From NCBI GenBank assembly GCA_030536565.1, contig JAUNPT010000018.1, forward strand, positions 1-22,127: DNA of 22,127 nt. The letters run 5' to 3'. Position 1 is the stretch's first letter; the number at the start of each line of letters is the position of its first letter. Below the pieces are notes generated by a model. It had not been told where the DNA came from. It searched no databases and saw nothing but the letters and a program-made list of their open reading frames with translations. Positions 16,806 through 22,127 of the stretch are shown one piece after another. This stretch comes from Eubacteriales bacterium (GTDB lineage: Bacteria > Bacillota > Clostridia > Lachnospirales > Lachnospiraceae). Both the position numbers and the translations under genes were made by a program.

Positions 16806-18056
16806 GTGAGCAGTATAGAAATTGAGGGCGGGCACAGGCTTTATGGAGAGGTACAGGTTCAGGGCTCAAAGAATGCCACGCTTCCTATAATGGCAGCAGC
16901 ATTGTTAAACAGCGGCATAAGTATTTTGAAAAATTATCCGGATATAGAAGATGTAAGACAGATGAAGCTGCTGTTAGAAAGTCTGGGCTGTAGAATAATA
17001 CTTGAAGACGACCAGATGATTATTGATTCACAGCCAGCAGCAGAGACGGTATTAGAACAAGATGTGACTGGAAAGATACGTGCATCATCAGTCCTTTTGG
17101 GACCTATGCTTGCAAGGTTTCACCATGTGAAAATAGCACAGCCCGGAGGCTGCAGAATCGGGAAAAGGCCATTGGATATACATATGAATGTGTTTAAGGC
17201 TTTTGGTGCTTCATGGTCGATGGACGAAAATTTTATTGAGGTTGAATGTACGCGTCTGCATCCGGCACAGATCCGTATGAGTAAAAGAAGCGTTGGCGCA
17301 ACGGAGAACGCTATTATGACTGCTGCTTATATTAAGGGCAGGTCAAGAATTTTTAATGGTGCTGTCGAGCCGGAAATTATTGCTTTATGTGATTATCTGA
17401 AAGCGGCGGGAACATTTATTCAAATAGATGATGACAATACCATTACAGTGGAAGGCAGAGAATGCAGCCATGCGTCCATTGATATACCTGGGGACAGAAT
17501 TGTTGCGGGAACATATATGGGAGCAGTTACAGCATGTGGTGGACGACTTAAGCTTTCAGGTGTGCGCCTGCAGGACTGCCGGGGTTTTTTAAATGTGTTT
17601 GCAGGAATGGGAATGCAGCTTAAAAATGATGGTATTGAAGCTGTAACGATTACTATGGATGGCAGACCATCAGCCATTAATATGGTTGAGACAGAACCAT
17701 ATCCGGGATTTCCTACGGATATGCAGTCTATTGTGATGGCGTGTGCAGCCATGGCGTCAGGAAGGACTGTTATTAAAGAAAAAATATTTGATAACAGGCT
17801 GGGTGCAGCAGTGCAGCTTAACCGCATGAATGCCAATATACATGTAAGAGACAATACTGCCTGTATAAATGGGGTTGAAAGGCTTAAGGGTGCGGCTGTT
17901 ATGGCGCAGGATTTAAGAGGGGCAGCAGCATTGCTTATTGCGGCAATGAGCGCAGAAGGAGTAACATATCTTAACAACACAGAGTATCTGGACAGGGGAT
18001 ATGTGGATTTATGTGGTACATTTAACAGACTTGGAGCAAGGATACATGAAAAATAA
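16806..18056 (+). CDS. murA: UDP-N-acetylglucosamine 1-carboxyvinyltransferase
   Basis: This 416-residue enzyme transfers enolpyruvate from PEP to UDP-GlcNAc, the first committed step of peptidoglycan synthesis, and is the fosfomycin target. Active-site landmarks are present: GSKNATLP (20-27, catalytic Lys22), QPGGCRIGKRPLDIH (112-126, with Cys116 equivalent to E. coli Cys115, predicting fosfomycin sensitivity), the FPTDMQS segment and DRGYVDL near the C terminus. The start is GTG, with GGAGG seven bases upstream. Its location between ftsW and divIB is a clostridial arrangement; in B. subtilis murG and murB fill this stretch. The 3' end overlaps divIB by 11 bp, so translation is probably coupled. 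Confidence 0.96.
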   Translation: MSSIEIEGGHRLYGEVQVQGSKNATLPIMAAALLNSGISILKNYPDIEDVRQMKLLLESLGCRIILEDDQMIIDSQPAAETVLEQDVTGKIRASSVLLGPMLARFHHVKIAQPGGCRIGKRPLDIHMNVFKAFGASWSMDENFIEVECTRLHPAQIRMSKRSVGATENAIMTAAYIKGRSRIFNGAVEPEIIALCDYLKAAGTFIQIDDDNTITVEGRECSHASIDIPGDRIVAGTYMGAVTACGGRLKLSGVRLQDCRGFLNVFAGMGMQLKNDGIEAVTITMDGRPSAINMVETEPYPGFPTDMQSIVMACAAMASGRTVIKEKIFDNRLGAAVQLNRMNANIHVRDNTACINGVERLKGAAVMAQDLRGAAALLIAAMSAEGVTYLNNTEYLDRGYVDLCGTFNRLGARIHEK

Positions 18057-18783
18057 TAATTCAATCAGAAAAAAGAAAAGCAGGCATATGTTAAGACGTA
18101 TTGTGCTTATTGCAGCGGCGGCTTTTTTGGTGCTGGGAGTAGGTGTATATTACATTTTTCAGGTAAAGACCATTGAGTATGTTGGAAATAAGCACTATAC
18201 GAGTGATGAAATGAATGAGCGGCTGTTTCATGGAAGGACACCTAACGCATTGATGTATAAGCTTTTTGGAGGGAGTGAAAAATCAATTCCTTTTATTCAG
18301 AAGGTAGATGTGGATATTGATTTGCCTGATAAAATGTATATAACAGTATATGAGAAGGCTGTCATAGGGTATATCAATTACATGGGCTGCAATATGTATT
18401 TTGACAAAGATGGTATTATTGTGGAGAGCTCAACACAAGAATATGAGGGGGTGCCTGAGATTCTGGGGCTTAAGTTTAAGTCCATTGTTCTGGACTCAAA
18501 GCTTGATGTGGGCAGCGATAAGGTTTTTCAACAGATTCTTGACCTTACCCAGAGCTTTAATAAATACCAGCTTGATGTGGACAAGGTGTATTTTAACTCG
18601 TGCTATGAGGTTACTTTATACATGGGAGAAGTCAAGGTTTTGCTTGGCAGTGAGGCTGATATGACAGATAAGCTGTTTGAGTTAAAGCAGATGGAAGAAA
18701 AGCTTACGGGATTGAAGGGAACGCTGCATCTTGAGAATTATAGCGGAACTGATTTTTCAGTGATTTTTAAGAAAGAAAACTAA
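18046..18783 (+). CDS. divIB: Cell-division protein DivIB/FtsQ
   Basis: This 245-residue bitopic division protein has a short, very basic cytoplasmic tail (KNNNSIRKKKSRHMLRR), one membrane helix (about 18-39), and then a POTRA-type domain from about residue 42 (IEYVGNKHYTSDEMNERL). A beta domain follows, with VYEKAVIGYI and the DKDGIIVE segment characteristic of FtsQ/DivIB. It bridges FtsL/DivIC to the septal synthase and chaperones complex assembly. The start at 18046 has GGAG 9 nt upstream and lies within the end of murA; a longer frame beginning at 18001 is only the other reading of murA. Sequence conservation in this family is low, so the call also rests on topology and place. Confidence 0.9.
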   Translation: MKNNNSIRKKKSRHMLRRIVLIAAAAFLVLGVGVYYIFQVKTIEYVGNKHYTSDEMNERLFHGRTPNALMYKLFGGSEKSIPFIQKVDVDIDLPDKMYITVYEKAVIGYINYMGCNMYFDKDGIIVESSTQEYEGVPEILGLKFKSIVLDSKLDVGSDKVFQQILDLTQSFNKYQLDVDKVYFNSCYEVTLYMGEVKVLLGSEADMTDKLFELKQMEEKLTGLKGTLHLENYSGTDFSVIFKKEN

Positions 18784-18791
18784 AAAAATCA

Positions 18792-18820
18792 TTGCTATTT
18801 TATATAAAAGACGATATTAT
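18792..18820 (+). promoter_or_regulatory. Candidate sigma-A promoter for ftsZ
   Basis: TTGCTA (18792-18797), 17 bp, then TATTAT (18815-18820); an overlapping TATAAT is at 18818-18823. It lies in the 84-bp gap between divIB and ftsZ and predicts a start about 40 nt before the ftsZ start codon. A separate ftsZ promoter would allow FtsZ to be made in excess of the rest of the cluster. Confidence 0.5.
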
Positions 18821-18852
18821 AATATGTAGTGCATTTTTGCAATAAATGTTTT

Positions 18853-18870
18853 AAGGAGGCAACAACCTTG
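18853..18870 (+). promoter_or_regulatory. Ribosome site and TTG start of ftsZ
   Basis: AAGGAGG (18853-18859) is followed after 8 nt by TTG (18868-18870). The next ATG (18880) is 20 nt away, too far for this site. The resulting N terminus MLEI resembles the MLEF start of B. subtilis FtsZ, which supports the non-AUG start. Near-perfect complementarity to the 16S tail may offset the weaker codon. Confidence 0.75.
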
Positions 18871-20022
18871 TTGGAGATAATGAGTAATGAATCAGAATCA
18901 TCAGCTAAGATTATAGTAGTTGGTGTGGGTGGAGCAGGAAATAATGCTGTTAATAGAATGATAGATGAGAATATAAGCGGTGTGGAGTTTATTGGTATTA
19001 ATACAGACAGTCAGGCACTTCAGTTTTGCAAGGCGCCAACTGCGCTTCAGATAGGTGAGAAGCTTACAAAGGGCTTAGGCGCAGGCGCACAGCCTGAAAT
19101 CGGAGAGAAGGCAGCAGAGGAGAATATCGAAGAACTTACACAGGCAATTAAGGGTGCAGATATGGTGTTTGTTACATGCGGTATGGGAGGCGGAACCGGT
19201 ACAGGTGCAGCTCCAGTTGTTGCTAAGATTGCAAAGGATATGGGTATACTTACAGTCGGTGTTGTAACAAAGCCTTTTAAATTTGAGGCAAGAACACGTA
19301 TGACTAACGCTATTTCAGGTATAGACAAGCTTAAAGAGAATGTAGATACTTTGATTGTCATTCCTAATGACAGACTTCTTGAAATTGTTGACAGACGTAC
19401 AACAATGCCAGATGCTTTAAAGAAAGCCGATGAAGTGTTACAGCAGGCAGTTCAGGGTATTACAGACCTTATTAATGTACCTGGACTTATCAATCTGGAT
19501 TTTGCAGATGTTAAGACTGTCATGATTGATAAAGGTGTTGCTCATATTGGAATTGGAACTGCTGCTGGTGATGATAAGGCTATAGAGGCTGTCAAGCAGG
19601 CAGTTACAAGTCCGCTGCTCGAGACAACTATTGAGGGTGCGTCACATGTTATTATTAATGTGTCAGGCGATATCAGTCTTATTGAGGCAAATGAAGCAGC
19701 AAGCTTTGTACAGGAGCTGGCAGGAGAGAATGCAAATATTATATTTGGTGCCATGTATGACGAATCAGTGACTGATAAGGCAACTATTACAGTTATTGCT
19801 ACAGGTCTTGAGGATTCCAATGTGAATACAGTTATGGCAGGCTTCTCTGCCAAGGCACAGACACAGGCTCCACGTCCGGCAGTAAAACCAACATATACAT
19901 ACAATGCAGCACAGTCAGCAGCGGCTCCATTGCCAGGCTTAAAGCAGCCAGCTCCAGTTCAGAGCAGCGTAAAGGAAAAGAGCCTTAACATTCCTACATT
20001 CCTTCAGAAGAACAGAAAGTAA
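18868..20022 (+). CDS. ftsZ: Cell-division GTPase FtsZ
   Basis: This 384-residue tubulin-like GTPase forms the division ring. Present are the N-terminal VVGVGGAGNNAVNRM (17-31), the GTP signature GGGTGTG (107-113), RLLEIVDRRTTMPDA with the conserved ribose/GTP contacts, and the synergy (T7) loop NLDFADVKT. A Pro/Ala/Gln-rich flexible linker ends in the conserved C-terminal peptide IPTFLQKNRK, which binds FtsA/SepF/ZapA-type partners. The start is taken as TTG (MLEIMSNE). No ftsA precedes it, so membrane tethering may rely on SepF or an ftsA elsewhere. It is last in the cluster, probably expressed from both the cluster and its own promoter, and is closed by a strong terminator. Confidence 0.98.
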   Translation: MLEIMSNESESSAKIIVVGVGGAGNNAVNRMIDENISGVEFIGINTDSQALQFCKAPTALQIGEKLTKGLGAGAQPEIGEKAAEENIEELTQAIKGADMVFVTCGMGGGTGTGAAPVVAKIAKDMGILTVGVVTKPFKFEARTRMTNAISGIDKLKENVDTLIVIPNDRLLEIVDRRTTMPDALKKADEVLQQAVQGITDLINVPGLINLDFADVKTVMIDKGVAHIGIGTAAGDDKAIEAVKQAVTSPLLETTIEGASHVIINVSGDISLIEANEAASFVQELAGENANIIFGAMYDESVTDKATITVIATGLEDSNVNTVMAGFSAKAQTQAPRPAVKPTYTYNAAQSAAAPLPGLKQPAPVQSSVKEKSLNIPTFLQKNRK

Positions 20023-20068
20023 GAAGTGGACATGCACATGTGCAGAAGAAATTAATATTTGACTATAA

Positions 20069-20111
20069 GCCCATGAATACGGATTGTACAATCGGTGTTC
20101 ATGGGTTTTTT
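20069..20111 (+). terminator. Intrinsic terminator after ftsZ
   Basis: CCCATGAATAC (20070-20080) pairs with GGTGTTCATGGG (20095-20105) over 11 bp with one wobble. An inner stem, GATT with AATC, sits around a GTAC loop. A run of six T follows (20106-20111). This is a textbook rho-independent terminator and marks the end of the division cluster. Confidence 0.93.
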
Positions 20112-20195
20112 ACGTTCAGTGGGGATGCGACTGGTGTGAAAAGAATGTTGTACATATTTTTAAAATTCTGTCAACGTCTAATTTTGCCAGGAATC

Positions 20196-20224
20196 TTGAC
20201 ATAGTATGATTTATGAGATATTAT
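20196..20224 (+). promoter_or_regulatory. Strong sigma-A promoter for the RHS-SleB gene
   Basis: A consensus TTGACA (20196-20201) is followed after exactly 17 bp by TATTAT (20219-20224). The predicted start is near 20231, giving a leader of about 160 nt before the coding sequence. It is the best promoter in the window and shows the genes after the ftsZ terminator to be an independent unit. Confidence 0.75.
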
Positions 20225-20230
20225 TTATAC

Positions 20231-20393
20231 AAATGGTAAAGTGCGGTTGTAGATATTGGTGGACAAGTCTGAATAATATTAGGAAATGGGGGGATTTACA
20301 TGAATACATGTTAAAGTTTTGAATTAATGGAATTGATTGGAAAATTATGTTTTGTGTGTTACAACTTTAAAATTTAGTTTGGAGGACAATTTT
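20231..20393 (+). other. A+T-rich 5' leader with a four-codon ORF
   Basis: Within this predicted untranslated leader, a G-run (20288-20293) precedes ATG AAT ACA TGT TAA (20300-20314; peptide MNTC) at ribosome-site distance. The stop codon of this tiny ORF lies in one arm of an 8-bp perfect complement, TTAAAGTT (20311-20318) with AACTTTAA (20363-20370), 10 nt before the GGAGGA of the main gene. No known riboswitch class was recognised. A regulatory role is inference. Confidence 0.35.
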
Positions 20394-21671
20394 ATGAAGA
20401 AAATTAGTATGGTGATGATGGTTTTTTTGATTATTGTTGGAAGTGTGTATACAAATAGTTATGCAAACACAATTTGCTCAGATATGTACATGTTAGAGGA
20501 AACGGTAGATGAGTATAAATATGAGTTTTGTAATGGAAGTATTGAGAGAATATATGATTCTTCAGGAAATTTAATTATGAAGAATAAATTTGAAAATGGT
20601 TTAAGAATAGAAAAAAAGGGGATAGATAAATGCAAATTTACATATGATGAAAATAGAAATTTAAAGTTCGAGATTAGAAATGGTAAGAAAATTACATACA
20701 TATATGAGTATGACAGTAAGTTTAATTATTATATGATTTCAGGTTTCGTATATAATGATGAAACATTTTTTTATACTAGGGATGAAGTAAATAGGATAGA
20801 TGGAATTAAAAATTCTAAACAAGAAACAATTGCGAAATATATATACATTAAAGACAACAATCAAGTTGAAAAGGTGTTAGAATATAAGGATGATGAATGG
20901 AAAGAATGTGCAGATTCAACATTTGTAGGTAATTTTAATAAAATAAGAAATATTTGTTCATATTACGATGAAGAAAGTGAATTGTATTATGAAAATGGAG
21001 TGTTTTATGATGTGGTAACGAATAAAATAATTCAAGAGAGTAAACAAGAGGACGAAATACAATTATTTACATATGGAGATGATTTGGACTATTCTATTGC
21101 GTGTTGGCAGCAAAGTTTATTGGAAGATTCTAACTTTAATAGTGGTAAAGAGTGGTCACCAACATGGTACGAGGGACTATCTGATGTGGAAATTATTGCA
21201 CGAGTAATATATGGCGAAAATACATATGTGGCGGTAGATCAAAAGGCTATTGCTTGGGTTATTAGAAATAGGACAAAAAAATATGGATGTGTTCCTGTAG
21301 AGGTCGTACTTGAAGATTATCAGTTTTCAGCAGCTGGAGTTCCTAATGATCCATCGTATCAAACAATAAAAACACAGAATAGTGGAGATACAGGTTGGGC
21401 AGGTGCTGTTTATAGGGCGTGTTTAATCTGTACAACATTGGATGAATATGATTGGGATATTTTGAGTGAAAAACCATCAGGTATGTCTTCACAAACATGT
21501 TATAGAGCGTGGTTTTGCTATGATAGATTTAGTGGTAATGGGCAAATGTATTATGACGGAGTTGCAGTTTATGATGTTTATATAGCGGGATATGGTTATG
21601 TTGAATCATATGATGAATTGTACAATATAATAGATAGCTACAGTGATAGAAATATATTTTTTTCATATTGA
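20394..21671 (+). CDS. Secreted protein with RHS/YD-like repeats and a SleB-type cell-wall hydrolase domain
   Basis: This 425-residue exported protein has a clear Sec signal peptide (1-24, cleavage after SYA). Residues ~37-210 are Tyr/Asp/Asn-rich and fold-like to YD/RHS repeats; the best unit is ISGFVYNDETFFYTRDEVNR with its following IKNSKQETIAKYIY. Residues ~261-405 match the SleB/CwlJ hydrolase domain (Hydrolase_2): LSDVEIIARVIYGENTYV, then AIAWVIRNRTKKYG and YQFSAAGV. Glu275 in IYGE aligns with the family's catalytic glutamate. SleB relatives are lytic enzymes acting on peptidoglycan (spore cortex in Bacillus). GGAGGA lies 7 nt before the ATG; a longer reading from 20337 has no signal at its N terminus. 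Base use is more A+T-rich than in the dcw genes. Substrate and role are unknown. Confidence 0.75.
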   Translation: MKKISMVMMVFLIIVGSVYTNSYANTICSDMYMLEETVDEYKYEFCNGSIERIYDSSGNLIMKNKFENGLRIEKKGIDKCKFTYDENRNLKFEIRNGKKITYIYEYDSKFNYYMISGFVYNDETFFYTRDEVNRIDGIKNSKQETIAKYIYIKDNNQVEKVLEYKDDEWKECADSTFVGNFNKIRNICSYYDEESELYYENGVFYDVVTNKIIQESKQEDEIQLFTYGDDLDYSIACWQQSLLEDSNFNSGKEWSPTWYEGLSDVEIIARVIYGENTYVAVDQKAIAWVIRNRTKKYGCVPVEVVLEDYQFSAAGVPNDPSYQTIKTQNSGDTGWAGAVYRACLICTTLDEYDWDILSEKPSGMSSQTCYRAWFCYDRFSGNGQMYYDGVAVYDVYIAGYGYVESYDELYNIIDSYSDRNIFFSY

Positions 21672-21692
21672 TTTTGCAAGGAGGAGGTTGAA

Positions 21693-22127
21693 ATGAAAAA
21701 ATGCTTATATATATGCATATGCATGTTTGCGTTACTGATGGGCTGTGGAAACAAAATGAGTAATGTCAATACAGATATGGCAACAAGAGAGACAACTGAT
21801 AGCGAAAAAGATGACGTAAATGTGTGGAGTTACAAGATTGAGACTGATTTTGTGGAACAGTTATTTGCATCTCCTGAGTTTAGGATTGAATGTAACAATG
21901 ACGGTGTGAAATATGAGAAAAACGGAATAAAGTCAAAACTTGTATATGAACAGGATGGATATTATTTGTCATATGAAAGCAGTGAAGGAAATCTTAAGAA
22001 TGTTAAATTGGACATTTGTCCTAAAAAGCCAATGGATATGTATTTTTATGAAGAAGATATTGATTGGGATGGCGATAAGGAACTGTTAGTTTCCTGTACA
22101 CATTCGACGGGAATCGGTGCAAGGATG
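21693..22127 (+). CDS. Putative lipoprotein, 3' end beyond the window
   Basis: The frame starts at ATG 21693 behind a very strong AAGGAGGAGG and runs open to the window edge (145 codons seen). The N terminus MKKCLYICICMFALLMGC is a signal peptide with a lipobox-like LMGC, so Cys18 would carry the lipid and the protein would sit on the outer face of the membrane. After a polar linker, a globular part ends at EEDIDWDGDKELLVSCTHSTGIG. The DxDxDGDxEL pattern resembles the calcium-binding loops of EF-hand/VCBS-like extracellular proteins that have a GTG motif downstream. Only 21 bp separate it from the SleB-domain gene, so the two are almost certainly co-transcribed. No family name can be given; an inhibitor or partner of the hydrolase is one possibility. 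Confidence 0.7.
   Translation, partial: MKKCLYICICMFALLMGCGNKMSNVNTDMATRETTDSEKDDVNVWSYKIETDFVEQLFASPEFRIECNNDGVKYEKNGIKSKLVYEQDGYYLSYESSEGNLKNVKLDICPKKPMDMYFYEEDIDWDGDKELLVSCTHSTGIGARM

Noticed and set aside
17420..18064. 214-codon minus-strand frame opposite murA
   Set aside because: It is a shadow of murA codon bias; the product is Ser/Pro/Ala-rich without motifs and lacks a ribosome site.
20033..20044. Perfect 12-bp palindrome TGCACATGTGCA after ftsZ
   Set aside because: Short and isolated, no T tract; the real terminator lies 25 bp downstream. It could be a dimeric repressor site, but nothing else supports that.

Overview
The window is about 22 kb of a low-GC Firmicute chromosome, most likely a gut or rumen Clostridium-type anaerobe of the Lachnospiraceae. 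The basis is the gene order (a cell-division and cell-wall, or dcw, cluster with murA placed between ftsW and divIB), the A+T-rich codon choice, the strong GGAGG ribosome sites, the STGD-type C-terminal surface anchor in the first gene, and the KTAT motif in the second penicillin-binding protein. The genus assignment is inference. No rRNA, tRNA, CRISPR array, insertion sequence or prophage was seen.

Layout. (1) 1-2482: the 3' end of a secreted, membrane-anchored protein with OB-fold-like domains, overlapping a YibE/F-family membrane protein, then a hairpin terminator. (2) 2615-6847: a compact operon prpC (PP2C phosphatase), prkC (PASTA Ser/Thr kinase), rsgA (ribosome-assembly GTPase) and rpe (pentose-phosphate epimerase). 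A bidirectional terminator shared with the convergent ychF closes it. (3) 6988-8085, minus strand: ychF. (4) 8086-8426: a divergent regulatory region with a sigma-A-type promoter and four 10-bp direct repeats that look like MraZ operators. (5) 8427-20022: the dcw cluster mraZ, rsmH, ftsL, two tandem class B PBPs (ftsI-like and spoVD-like), murD, ftsW, murA, divIB and ftsZ, ended by a strong intrinsic terminator. (6) 20112-22127: a more A+T-rich segment with its own strong promoter and a leader with a four-codon ORF. It encodes a secreted protein that joins RHS/YD-like repeats to a SleB-type cell-wall hydrolase, followed by a truncated lipoprotein gene.

How it works together. The dcw genes supply the septal machinery: FtsZ ring, FtsL/DivIB scaffold, FtsW glycosyltransferase with its PBP transpeptidases, and the cytoplasmic precursor enzymes MurA and MurD. 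They are probably controlled by MraZ at the first promoter. The upstream PrkC/PrpC pair is the usual Gram-positive sensor of muropeptide/lipid II that tunes growth and division. The genes after ftsZ look like an independent envelope-acting cassette.

Points most worth a second look: the RHS-SleB protein with its lipoprotein neighbour and leader; a 14-of-15-bp hairpin that buries the only Shine-Dalgarno-like sequence of the second PBP; the four MraZ boxes; the absence of murE, mraY, murG, murB and ftsA from the cluster; and a very acidic linker in PrkC.
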